A stretch of DNA of 64,000 nucleotides, taken from the NCBI GenBank assembly GCA_002205965.3, contig NADL03000678.1:62001-126000 (forward strand). The letters are read 5' to 3'. This DNA comes from Kappaphycus alvarezii. Lineage: Eukaryota; Rhodophyta; Florideophyceae; Gigartinales; Solieriaceae. A model generated the notes under the pieces. That model did not search any database. It had not been told where the DNA came from and saw nothing but the letters and a program-made list of their open reading frames with translations. Made by a program: the position numbers and the translations under genes. Shown here piece by piece: positions 13,536 through 24,271 of this stretch. Positions within the stretch are counted from its first letter, which is position 1. Each line of letters starts with the position of its first letter.

Positions 13536-16299
13536 TCATACACTGGTAGCATTTCTTGTTGCTTTTTTGCAACAAAAATGGCGAAGTTTCCCTTTATGGC
13601 TGGTAGCGAAGTTTTTTCCGCTCACCTACGGCTCATCTGGTTAAATCTTGGTTATTCACTCCGAATAAAGCCTTATTACTCTCATAGGTACATAATCATC
13701 CATAACTGGTGGCGTTACGCCAAAATATATAGATATCTAGTTAGGGTGGCAGCACTTGTCGAAATTAGAAATGGGAAGTGTCCTAAGATAAAGAAACTCG
13801 ATCGGAGACTCCAATAGTTTCATCCTCTGTTAAGTATCCGTAAAATGCATCTTAATCTCTTTGTAAATCCACTCCACAGTCCCTATTACCTTGAACATAG
13901 ACACATTAAACGCCATTTGGTTTGTTCTGAAGTAGCTGACTTGAAATAAAACCTTCATTTATGTTCTGTAGTTAAAAGTGGTGATTTTTGCAGCGATTAA
14001 AACTAAAGTTAAGATCAGTGGCCGCTATGCAGGTATATTGATCGGGCAAAAGGCTTATTTGCTGTTGTTAGCCAGAAAACTCGGACACAGCGGAGATAAG
14101 AGCGGCTGATGATGTGAAACCGGACGGTATCTCTGAGCCGGAAAAATGGAGCTGGGATATGGCAGAGACAAGGGCATAGTGCAGAGCGGAGAGGCCACTG
14201 CAGTTTGTAAGTCATAGAAGTCCTTGCCTCATGAAGTCTGCTGGCAATGAGTAAGCCTGCCATTTTTAAGCTAATGCTCAAAACTAAATGAAAATGGTAC
14301 ACCGTGCTGATTGCTTAATTCACGCCCAGAAGGGATGAGTGAAAGTTGCCAACGAATTTTATGCATTGTGCGCTCACAGCTTGCTCTAGTTCTGGTTCAT
14401 TTAAGTTTTTGTTAAGCTCAATAGTGAATAGGTACTGTATATTGCATCTGTCTTGTTCATAATATAAAAATCAAGAATAATTATATATTGGTTGGAATTT
14501 TCAAAACTCTTGGATCGGGTCTCAAAGTTAGTGCCTCTGCGCAAACCTTTCTCGGACCTCTTGCACTTCACTTTAGTAACCAAGCATAACGCGTTAGCCG
14601 CGTGGATATAACCGACCACATCTTCCATGCATTAAAATAACCCAAAATTTTCCCGTTTAATAACCCTCTGCAGCCTGACCTCCAACCGACTCACGTACAG
14701 TAAAGTAGTACAGCGGTGGTACTGTACGTATAGTAGCCCTCAAGAACATATGTTACTTATCCCAATTGATATTAGGGATCACAATGGGCATTTTTACGGA
14801 CTGCGCGCTACATTACAGCCCGTAAAATATATAGAGTACGGTACTGCAACTGTTGTACGGTAATTTGATGGTACCTTCAACTGGCCGCGGCTTGCTTATT
14901 CCGGGTCAACTCTATCTCACTGCGATACCCTCTGACACAACTATAAGACATTCACGAAAATAGCAGTACCAGGGAAAGTATTATTTTTAAAAAACGCTTC
15001 TTTTTTGGATGTCCCCAATCGCCGAACTTCCACATGAATCCTTTTTGAAAACATGCTTGCAGCTGTACCTGAATGTACTCACTTGATTTAAAGGACACAA
15101 TTGAAACACAGTAGAATGGGTGAGACACTAAAAAACTGATTCAATCACAAATGAAAAAAGCTAATTCTGCGTTGTAATTTCTCCATTTTTAGAGCCTCTA
15201 TGGTATGCTGCTTCATGTAATTAATGATTGAACTGATGAAAAATAGCGTCATGTTATTCCATCCATCTCTGACACACTATGGAAGCTTCTGAAAAGTATA
15301 AAGATGACGAAACACTCACAAAAATTAGGCACGAACCAGCCGTATACATTCCGAATAGGTACTACATCTGAAGATCTCGATGGTTACTCAGTGAGACTGA
15401 TTACCTGAGTTTAAGACCACTATATTCCAGCACTACTGATATTAGTCGGGCAAATGTCTTCCGAAAAACTTCCAACAAAAAGGCATATTTTAATCAGCAA
15501 ACGGCAGCAGTTCATTCTACATGATTCTCAGATAGTCAGCAGTCTTCTTTCGGACCTTCATTTTTACTAAATTTATCTATCCAAAAGAGAAAAATGCTCA
15601 CCAGAATATGATACCATCCTTTCCAATAATTATTCTGGGTAAAACCTCAGAAAAAGTTTAAAAGTCATGCCAACGGCTTAATTTCCCGTCCAATTCATCT
15701 AAAAAACCCTTCTCATCTGAAAAAAAAAACGAATTAGTCCTGCATCGCTAAAAGGATGATGAGAAGTGACCAAAATTTCATCTCTTCTTGAATGAGAAGC
15801 GAGTCCGAAGCGCTTTCTGAACTGTAGTCGGCCTTAGATGTTTGAAACTTTTCGAATTTATCACTTACAAATCAAGAATTCTAGCTGTGCCTTCAGGGAT
15901 AAAGATATTTTGCATCCTTTGGAAGCCTTTCTGACATTTCCTCTGCTCAAATCTTCTTACTATTGTATTCCTTAATCCTAAAAGAAAATCTACGTAACAT
16001 ATCGACTTATAGACAACTTGGTAGCAAAACAGGATACAGTAAGTCCTTTGGAGTGGTATTCAAGTGCTTGATCTTGCTCAATTTTTGTAGAAGGCGTTCC
16101 ACGGGCCATTCTGTTTTTCTGGGGTGTTAGAGAGGATGGAATTCACTTTGAGCGTTGACAGTAGCATAAATATACTGTCTTATGTATTATGGTAATATTG
16201 AGCTTACGCATGTGGCCGTATGCCAGTGAGGAGAGAAATCTCTCACAAAATTACATCACTGACAGCATTGTACATATTTCTGCCCAGAACCGGGCGCGG
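13536..16299. other. Intergenic region without recognisable genes
   Basis: Mixed AT-rich sequence. It contains GTAC/TACAGTAC-type motifs near 14,695-14,740 and 14,835-14,865. A 95-codon frame on the minus strand (14,015-14,302) has no family resemblance. Confidence 0.5.
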
Positions 16300-17333
16300 T
16301 TATGCTGACATGTGGCCAGTTGCTCACACCTTTTCTGTGTGCATTTGAGGACAGTAGTCCGGGCAGTTGGCGGATTATCATCTACCGCAGTGCCATAACA
16401 CCCTTAGATCTCCATCACCTGCTTCATAGAACAGCACCAGCGCCATTGCAGATATTACCAACCCAAGCGATTCCCTTCCTCCTTCCAACGGATCTGCATC
16501 TTCAAATGGTGCTACAGTACTGACAACGAACGATACTCGCTTCACTGGCGGCACAGATGGACCATGCATACTGGAGAAGAGAGGGAAATACCTACCTTTG
16601 GAATGTATCGTCATGGTCAGGGAGGTTACAGCTATACGCGCACACGTAGCAGTATACGGTACTGTTAAGCGGAGGTATGAGCAAGTGGCAAGTAAGGTAA
16701 ACATGAAACCACATATGACGAAGAAGGAAACGTGAAGGGCCGTTCAAGATCATTACAATCATCTGCAGGACGCGTTTAACGCCGAAAAAATCGAGATTCA
16801 GGGCATTCTGGAGTGGCGAGAGGGGAAATAGGGGATCTATATCAAGCGCTGTCGCAGATGAGGGAGGAGAAGGAGTATTTTCTCAACGAGAAGAATGCGG
16901 CGAAGAAAGAGAAGGATCGGAAAGAGGAGGAGATGGAGAAGCTAATTCATCAAGTGGCGGAGACGGCTCTTCTTCGGAAGAGGCAACGCAGCTGTTCATA
17001 TTTGTGGGGAAGCGATGCGAGAGTGGTGAGGGGAAGTATGAAAGAAATAATGGCTCTAAAAGTGGAAAGAAGAAGCAAAAGCGTCACAAGGGGGAATTCG
17101 TAGACTATACTGATGGCCTTGCGTCTCTTAGGGAGCGACTTAAGGAAGCAAACGTGGCAAGAGTGGTTTTAGAATCGGAAAAGCTGAGCTCTGAACGCGA
17201 GAGGTATGCAAAAGAGTTGGAAGAACGTAAAAAGGATCGTGAAGAGCCTCAAAAGGAGCGAGGGGCAGTTAGAAGCCTGGAAGAAAACAGTTTGACATGA
17301 TGAATGACCTCATCCGCAAGCACAAATAAAGGT
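16300..17333 (+). pseudogene. SANT/Myb-like plus coiled-coil protein, copy 2 (broken)
   Basis: This is a second, better preserved copy of the protein seen at 12.6-13.5 kb. Order: a Ser/Asn-rich start (about 16,470), KYLPLECIVMVREV and AHVAVYGTVKRRYEQ (16,585-16,690), a stop at 16,732, VQDHYNHLQDAF (about 16,743-16,778), then a coiled coil in another frame (16,813-17,000). A second coil follows a further frame change (17,004-17,300), with DYTDGLASLRERLKEANVAR and RERYAKELEERKKDRE. The VQ-x-x-Y-x-x-L-Q block followed by a long coil is typical of SANT-like DNA-binding proteins carried by transposons. At least one stop and two frameshifts break it. Confidence 0.48.
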
Positions 17334-17844
17334 TTTGTTGTTACTCTAAGAGCGATTACTTTTGTAGAATTGCACTTTTACTGGCGGAGCCTTTTGCTGC
17401 TACGCGCACTACCGCCCATCGCTACGCCAACTCTCTAAAAACCAAAAAACCAACGCACTCACTTCACTTCACTTCATTTTCCGCCCAGCCAAATCCAAAG
17501 CAAAGCAAAGCCCAACAACAATATCTCCCATCTCCCCCCTGCAACGCCATCTCCTCCCGAACGCTAGCCACGTCGTCATTCTTTTCCATTTCTTTGCTCC
17601 TTTTTCTGTGCTGTTGGTTAGCCAAGGCTCCCAATCCTTTCCTTTGGCTTCTTCCCCTCTTGATTGAAACATTAACTCTTTTGCAACTGCCGTATTTACG
17701 CTGTCGTTACTAATGCTTTCGTATTTCTGCTGTCGCGTTTATGCTATGTGTAATACCGTTGCAGGGTATAATCCCTTTACAGGGTATACCTCACAATTGT
17801 GCACGCAGACACTGTGGCGTAATTTGAAAATCAATGTGGTGATT

Positions 17845-17921
17845 GAAATCACTAGGGGACTATTTTTTTCTCCTAGTCCCCTTTGTCCTTGTTGGAGTGG
17901 GTGATGGTTCAGCCGTCGCCT
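17845..17921 (+). other. Hairpin pair; second hairpin shared with 58,567-58,590
   Basis: AGGGGACTA and TAGTCCCCT flank a T-rich loop at about 17,851-17,881. Next, 17,899-17,921 folds as GGGTGAT-GG-TTCAG-CC-GTCGCCT. The copy at 58.6 kb has the same loop but different stem bases that still pair. This suggests a structured RNA segment of a repeat, perhaps an LTR or SINE. Confidence 0.4.
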
Positions 17922-18143
17922 GGAGATGTTCTTAGTCTTCTAGTGTAACCACTACCTGTACGGTTCAGGTTATTGAACACATTAAAAGATACCCCCCCCC
18001 GGGGACTACTATACCATGTGTACAGTACTCACAGCTTGCAAGAATTCTGGCTCGTTCTTAAAATGCGACTTACTAATAATGTCTTACAGTTATGTGCGCC
18101 CTATTTTAAGGGTTAGTACCGTATAGATGGCTGTTTTGGTCAA

Positions 18144-18249
18144 TGTTTGATATTTGCACAGTTACAATAAAATCAAGTATATTTGATATTCGCATGATTA
18201 CGATAAAATCAAGTATATTTGATATTCGCATGATTACGATAAAATCAAG
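18144..18249 (+). repeat. 36-bp tandem repeat, about 2.9 copies
   Basis: The unit contains TTTGATATTCGCATGATTAC and ends ATAAAATCAAG. The second and third copies are identical and the first differs at a few positions. The length is a multiple of three, so it reads as a 12-residue peptide repeat, but nothing else suggests coding. Confidence 0.85.
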
Positions 18250-18996
18250 TAAAAAGCTCAAAGATGCCCTCAGTTTCTTAAAAACTCAAAGGATTTCCCA
18301 TAAACGCAATATTGCATATTGTCTTTTACTAGTGTCCGGAAGTTTATAGCGCTGCACTGAACGGACCTGCAACAGCGTTCTTTCTTGTAAGTTTATTCCC
18401 GGTAGTTATCAAGTGCGTACGGTACAGAATGCTGACTGTACTGTACTTTTCTGACCTTACAGTTCGAAACCAACCAGTTAAGGACGAATGACGAAATTCT
18501 AGTTTCTTTAGAATAAATTGAAAACTTTCAAGATTTTTAAATTTTTCGTTCTTGGTTTTCCCCTCTGAATTAGCCATACGGTACTGAGCGGGATTCTCCT
18601 CTTCGGGATGTAAATTGACTTGGTTTGATCCCCGTATTAAATTTTTTTTAATACTCGAGGAACAAAATCTCGCTGTGGATGCCACATGGACAAATACAAG
18701 CAAAGCTGGAGCTCTTGATCCCGTTGTCGACTTTCAGATTGCTGCAAAGTGCTAGCTTCCGTCCGATAGAAAACTCTAGCTTCCACTGACTGTTGATTTT
18801 GTCCCTGTCTTTCGTCTAATCTTACTGAGCGCGCCTACTTGAATGGAAGAGCAGATCTGTGACCCAAGGCAGGTTCGTGCTGCACTTTTATCCTCACCGC
18901 AGCAAAATATTGTCAGGCCTCTTTCGTGACCAATTCCCCCCAACCTTCTTGAAAAGAATATTGCCACCAACGGACGATTCAATCAGGGCCGCACCG

Positions 18997-20145
18997 ATGA
19001 CCTCGTACACACGAAGAGGGCCTAAACCAGACAACGGTGCTTTCCTTTCAGTTGACCACTTGCATTTCTGGGTTGGTAATGCTTATCAAGCAGCGGCGTA
19101 TTATATTTCTCGTTTTGGCTTCGAACCTTATGCGTACCGGGGGCTGGAAACTGGCAGTCGTGATGTTATGACCCAAGTAGTGCGACAAAATGACATAACG
19201 TTTTGCTTTTCCTCAGCTATCAACCCTGGGGAAAGTGTTATCTCTCGTCATGTACTGCGACATGGCGATGGTGTCAAAGACGTGGCTTTCCAAGTTGATG
19301 ACGTCATCGCTGTCTTCAACCGTGCGAAAGCGGCTGGCGCTGTCTGTGTCTATGAGCCGACTGTTTACGAGGGAACTGACGGTAAATGTGTCTTGGCCAC
19401 GATTGAGGCCCCGTATGAGGGCACTTGGCACACATTTGTAGAGAGGAGGGATTATCGAGGGAACTTTTTACCGGGATACTCGGAAGCTCTGGAGCGGGAC
19501 CCGCAGTTGGAGTTGGTGAGTGCGGTGGGTTTGAGGTTTGTTGACCATTGCGTCGCAAATCAGAGGGATGGGGAGATGGAGCAAGTGGTCAACTGGTATG
19601 TTGATAAATTGTCGTTTCATCGCTTTTGGAGTGTGGATGACAAGCAGTTGCATACAAAGTATAGTTCGCTGAGGAGCATCGTTGTGGCCGACTACGACGA
19701 GCGGGTGAAGATGCCAATCAATGAGCCAGCCCAAGGCTTAAGGAAAAGCCAGATTCAAGAATTTGTGGAATACTACGATGGGCCAGGCATTCAACATATC
19801 GCTTTGAACACGAGGAACATACTGGATGCGGTGAGTCGTCTGAGACAAAGGGGTGTCCCGTTTATCCGGGTACCAGACACATACTACGACGATTTGCGGA
19901 CACGTTTAAAGGGAAGTCTGGTACAAGTGAGGGAGGAACTGAACAGTTTGCAAAAGCTAGGAATTTTGGTGGACTTCGATGACAAAGGGTACTTGCTGCA
20001 GATTTTCACAAAGCCAGTTCAAGACAGACCTACATTGTTCATTGAGATTATCCAGAGGAGCAGCCACGAAGGTTTTGGGGTTGGGAACTTCAAAAGCCTT
20101 TTCGAGGCCATCGAAAGAGAGCAAGCGTTACGAGGGAATTTGTAG
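18997..20145 (+). CDS. HPD: 4-hydroxyphenylpyruvate dioxygenase (HPPD)
   Basis: Converts 4-hydroxyphenylpyruvate to homogentisate, the tyrosine degradation step that also feeds plastoquinone and tocopherol synthesis in plastid-bearing organisms. One exon of 382 codons. The start is the first in-frame ATG; the frame is open upstream but has no ATG, and MTSYTRRGPKP matches the usual animal-type N-terminus. Two vicinal-oxygen-chelate domains are present: N-terminal (DHLHFWVGNA) and C-terminal. The three Fe(II) ligands are in place: His184 in GLRFVDH, His267 in GIQHIAL, Glu350 in LFIEII (numbered from this ATG). Length is normal for the family. No transit peptide is visible, so a cytosolic enzyme is inferred. 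Intact. Confidence 0.96.
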   Translation: MTSYTRRGPKPDNGAFLSVDHLHFWVGNAYQAAAYYISRFGFEPYAYRGLETGSRDVMTQVVRQNDITFCFSSAINPGESVISRHVLRHGDGVKDVAFQVDDVIAVFNRAKAAGAVCVYEPTVYEGTDGKCVLATIEAPYEGTWHTFVERRDYRGNFLPGYSEALERDPQLELVSAVGLRFVDHCVANQRDGEMEQVVNWYVDKLSFHRFWSVDDKQLHTKYSSLRSIVVADYDERVKMPINEPAQGLRKSQIQEFVEYYDGPGIQHIALNTRNILDAVSRLRQRGVPFIRVPDTYYDDLRTRLKGSLVQVREELNSLQKLGILVDFDDKGYLLQIFTKPVQDRPTLFIEIIQRSSHEGFGVGNFKSLFEAIEREQALRGNL

Positions 20146-20770
20146 GGAGTTGTGCAAAGCATCGATGAAATAATCTCCGGAATTGCGCAATGAGGACGGA
20201 AGAAGTACAACTGAGGGTTAAGAGAAGCGCGCCACATTTTTTTTTCAATGGTCGAGTGCAGCTTCATTCTATCCCAGTGATCGTGTATCTCTCATCAAGT
20301 TAGCAGGAGATTTCTGTTCTGTTCCAATCCTGACTAAAGCTTTCTGCTTATTTTGCGACGAAAAGGTTCTGAAGAGCCCAAAGTCTAAACGCGGAGAATG
20401 CACTATTTGCCACTACACAGCAGTCAACGCGGCTCTTCGATTACAGGGAGCGGCAAATATTACAAAATGCACAACCATCAACGTAAATGCCAAAAAACTC
20501 TAGGGGCAGCATCTCAGACACTAATGCAACATCCCTACGGTCGCAGAGGGCAGGTGCTCAAGCTCTGTGCCCTCCAGTTTCTAAACATTCATTGAACTTA
20601 TGCTCAACTTTGTACTCATCGCATGAATGCCTTTCACCGATTTCTCAATATGTTCTAAGGAAGAGGAGCAGCGATAGTTGTGACGCTCGGCTTGTTCTTT
20701 CATGTACGTGATGGCAACCTGTACTGCTTAGGCGCCTTCCTGTCAAACTCATCCCCTGCTCCCGCCCGAT
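20146..20770. other. Intergenic region between HPPD and the zinc-finger gene
   Basis: About 620 bases with no recognised gene. Short open frames at 20,398-20,711 show no family resemblance. It should hold the HPPD 3' end and the promoter of the next gene. Confidence 0.5.
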
Positions 20771-22192
20771 ATGGACCGCGATTCTCTGCATCAAATGCCC
20801 CCCCTGCAGAACGTCGTTGATGCGATGTGTGAGGAGGCTAGGGCCCCCAAAACTCCTCTCTCTTCTTCATCCCCATTCCTATTTGACCAAGCTACCCTTG
20901 GTACGACTTCGATCTTCTCACCCCTGTCCACACCCCCAGCCCGCAAATCTCCAAAGACCTTACTTTATCGCTTCGGCTTTGCCCGCAAGCCCTTCATTCT
21001 CCCACTACCGAGGGCATCGTCCGATCGTGAATTCCTTGGCGAAATTTTCGACGGTTCTGCTGAGTCTTACGCACAAACAACCAGCAATGTTCCGTTCTCT
21101 TGTGGAGCTACGTCGCGCTCTTACTGTGTCCAAAACGTGACACAGTCATTCGCCAGTCCCCCTCGTGTGTACTCGGACGCTCTCAATAGTTCGAGAGCCG
21201 TGGCTTGCGAGGACTTGGCAGAGTTGAACGGAGTGAAACTCCCTTCTCAGTCATCTTCCAATATCCTCCCAACGGCATGGGAGTTCCCTCATTGCTTGTC
21301 ACGGCATCATGCACTGGATGAGACAACTGCTAGGGACCAGCAAACGCCGTTCCGACCAGACGAGCTCGAGAAACAGTTCGTGCGCGATGAAGGGTTAAGA
21401 GAGTTTGACCCAAAGATTCTTGATTCCACGACGTCGGACCGCTCGGAAGGGGATTACAAAGTGCAAAATGACGGACAGGCAGGGATGGTGGGTGGTGGAA
21501 GAATTGTTTGGCATGTAGAAAGTGATGAAAATAGGATGCGGGCGGGGTGCAATCCAAGTAGACAGGCATGCGGCGACGGGACAAGGGGTGAATTGAAACC
21601 CCTTTTGCAGTCGTCAATGTTGCGATACTACAGGGCGGCGGGGCGGATTGAAACGAGACTGAGAAGACATGCACAGCGGCGACGACCAGGGATATACTTT
21701 CCAGGGCTGGCGGAGCGAGGAATGGAGAGTAAAAGGAGTGGGAGGGGCGGGGCGAACCAACCGTCACGGTTCTGTCATATCTGTCTGAGGAGAGCAGAGC
21801 GGGTGGCACTGATGGCTTGTGGACGGTTTAAAAGTGGGTTGTGTCGGAAGGTAATTTGCGAAAAGTGTTTCGTGGAGTTTGGATATAACTGGGAGCAAGC
21901 GCTGGGACCGGGTTCGGATTGGAATTGTACTCATTGCCGAAAGATGTAAGTTTGGATCAGTGTAGGTGCAGAATGTATTGATAATGTTTTGATAGAACAT
22001 ACTAACGGTGATGATGAGTCTTTACTTGTGTTGGTGATTGGGGGAACTTGTGACTGAAATCTTTTTGTATGAGAAAGGTGTCCGCCAAGGGCGCAGTGTT
22101 TCATTTACAAAAGGACAAACGGAAGAAGGCATCAGGCGCTAATGAAGCGCAGGAGCAGACCGCGGAGTAAGGATGACAAGAATGAGCAATGA
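20771..22192 (+). CDS. zf-4CXXC_R1-like zinc-finger protein, probably two exons
   Basis: Starts at an ATG and reads 391 residues to a TAA at 21,947-21,949. Residues 1-320 are low complexity and Ser/Arg-rich, probably disordered. The C-terminus holds FCHICLRRAE, LCRKVICEKCF, then WNCTHCRK, a Cys pattern like the zf-4CXXC_R1 domain of CDCA7-type chromatin proteins. As read, the domain stops mid-way. The stop overlaps a perfect donor GTAAGT (21,946). TACTAAC, the ideal branch site, lies at 22,000-22,006, and joining to 22,078 gives CPPRAQCFIYKRTNGRRHQ and a stop at 22,190-22,192. That supplies the missing Cys residues. The splice is inference. A nuclear, DNA-binding role is plausible but unproven; a general RING/PHD-like finger is the alternative. 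Confidence 0.6.
21946..22077 (+). other. Candidate spliceosomal intron
   Basis: GTAAGT donor at 21,946, TACTAAC branch site at 22,000-22,006, and AAG acceptor ending at 22,077. Removing it keeps the frame and extends a truncated Cys-rich finger. The branch-to-acceptor distance (about 70 nt) is long. An earlier AG at 22,017 is possible but gives a stop after a few codons. Confidence 0.45.
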
Positions 22193-22862
22193 AAAGGGTG
22201 AAGCGCAGGCACGGTAGAGGGATTGCGGCGGGCGATAGTAGACAGCAATCGGGTAGTCGAGCATGGACAGCAAGCAGATTATTACGTTTTGCATAGCGTA
22301 TGGTTTGAGAGGGCAGAAGGTTCAATGGCGTTGAGAATGGCTTGCGGACGGGAATTGTGAGAGAGAGAAGATCAACAGTGGTGATTGTTGGAGTGTCATG
22401 TGATAAATGCAATACTGTACTGTACTGTACACTACTGTACACTACTGTAACCTGTGCTTTTACGACGCCAAAAACTTTTTGCAAACTGAATTTTGGCATA
22501 GAAATAGTACTGTACTGTACAATATATTGGAAAAAAAAATACAAGTGATCTTTGTCAGCGTATTTTACGTGAGACTAAATGATTTAAAACCAACAAAAAA
22601 AAAAAAAATGTCGACTGACACATTTATCACATTTATCGCCCGTTAGAAATGGACACTAAAGTCATACCCATCCTCCCTACGACGCAACGAATACAGCCAG
22701 GTGCCTATACTTCCCTCTTATCAACACAGCAACACACCCTGACCGACAATCCCTTCCAGCAAAAATCCTACTTTACCTCCACCATCTCAACCCCTCCAAT
22801 TTGCACCCTCCCATCCCACGCTCCACTCCCCTTTCCCCTACACTCACAAATCATCCGCGCAG
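22193..22862. other. Intergenic region with GTAC-type repeats, upstream of UXS
   Basis: Contains ACTGTACTGTACTGTACACT-type repeats at 22,407-22,447 and 22,508-22,521, and an A-rich run near 22,596. A pyrimidine-rich stretch precedes the next gene. No gene recognised. Confidence 0.5.
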
Positions 22863-24139
22863 ATGCCTTCAACCCCCCGTCATCTAATCCACCGCATCGA
22901 CCACACCAGAATGAGAATCATCGCCACAGTTTCTCTTCTCATTCTCCTCTCCCTCTTTGTCTCCTCCAACTCTGCCGTCACCTCCTCTCTTACCACCGCC
23001 CATATTGACTCCCATCCTTCCCACTCTTCTATCTCTTATTCTCAACCTGACATTCAACATGATGTTTTGAATTCTCACCCCAACTCCTTAGACCGCACCA
23101 CCCGCGCCTCTTCTCCCATTCTTGACCAACCTATCGAAGAGCGTACTCATGATGTTTCAAAGCTACAACCCCCAACCGTCGTTCTGATAAGAAGCGAATC
23201 TTGGTCACTGGCGGCGCCGGTTTCATTGGCAGCCATCTTGTTGATAGACTTATGGATGATGGTCACATGGTCATAGTTGTCGATTCGCTCTTCACAGGCA
23301 AGAAGAGTAACCTTGAGCGCCACTTCAGTTCCCCAAGATTCGAGTTTATTCGCCATGACGTTATTGAACCACTTTATGTCGAAGTTGATCAGATTTATCA
23401 TCTCGCCTGTCCCGCCTCCCCGATTCATTACAAGTACAATCCTATCCATACACTCAAGACCAGTTTCATGGGTACCTACAACATGCTAGGCTTGGCCAAA
23501 CGCACTCACGCTCGTTTTCTCATCACCTCCACCTCTGAGATTTACGGCGATCCCCTTATTCACCCCCAGGTTGAATCGTACTGGGGAAACGTCAACCCCA
23601 TCGGCGAGCGTTCTTGCTACGACGAGGGCAAGCGAGTCGCCGAGACCTTGTGTTACGACTTTAAACGCCAGAATGGCGTCGACATTAGAATAGCCCGTAT
23701 CTTCAACACTTATGGTCCAAGAATGGCCCTCAACGACGGTCGCGTCGTGTCCAATTTTGTCGGCCAAGCCATTCGTGGCGAGAAACTTACCGTGCAAGGA
23801 ACTGGTAACCAAACAAGGTCCTTCTGCTTTGTATCCGATCAGGTCGATGGCCTCATCAAATTGATGAACACTGAAGATGTCGAAGGTCCTGTCAACATTG
23901 GAAATCCCCATGAGTTTACCATTCGCCAGCTTGCAGACGTCGTGAAAAAAGTCGTGCAACCCGATGTCGACGTCACGTTTACTCCACTAACTCCCGATGA
24001 TCCGAAGCAACGAAAGCCGGATATTTCAAAAGCAAAGGATGTCCTCGGCTGGGAGCCGTCTGTAGAGCTTGAAGATGGCTTGAAGCTCATGGCCGTAGAT
24101 TTTAGGCAGCGTATTCATAGTGGCAACGAGGGTTGGTGA
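22863..24139 (+). CDS. UXS: UDP-glucuronate decarboxylase (UDP-xylose synthase), Golgi type; one frame break
   Basis: Makes UDP-xylose from UDP-glucuronate for glycan synthesis. The catalytic part (about 23,190-24,139) is a textbook short-chain dehydrogenase: [11 protein letters not shown] (NAD loop), SEIYGDP, the SCYDEGK active site (Tyr at 23,618, Lys four residues on) and [10 protein letters not shown]. Upstream, an ORF from the ATG at 22,863 carries a membrane anchor (residues 17-39, [17 protein letters not shown]) and a Ser/His-rich stem, as in type II Golgi UXS. The two parts lie in different frames. One extra C in the C5 run at 23,169-23,173 would join them. I infer one gene with a sequencing error, though a true frameshift or tiny intron cannot be excluded. 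Confidence 0.93.
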
Positions 24140-24271
24140 CAGGCCTCCGGTCCTATCGAATGCTAGGCACTCTTGTCTTTTCCCGAGCTAACATGACAGA
24201 AGTAAACAACATTTTGCCGTAGACGTCACCGCATAGCTCGCAAGTACAATTACATGCCACATGTGTGCAGT

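Larger units (their letters stand above)
17334..18996. other. Intergenic region upstream of HPPD
   Basis: No gene recognised. It holds a hairpin shared with 58.6 kb (17,899-17,921), a short poly-C tract near 17,990, a 36-bp tandem repeat (18,144-18,249) and GTAC-type motifs near 18,020 and 18,420-18,440. The HPPD reading frame extends upstream without ATG to 18,859, so the last 140 bases are probably 5' leader. Confidence 0.5.

Noticed and set aside
21330-21809. 159-codon minus-strand ORF opposite the zinc-finger gene
   Set aside because: Shadow of the sense ORF, no recognisable domain.
22649-23008. 119-codon plus-strand ORF upstream of UXS
   Set aside because: Pro/Ser/His-rich reading of a pyrimidine-rich leader that overlaps the better supported anchor ORF in another frame.
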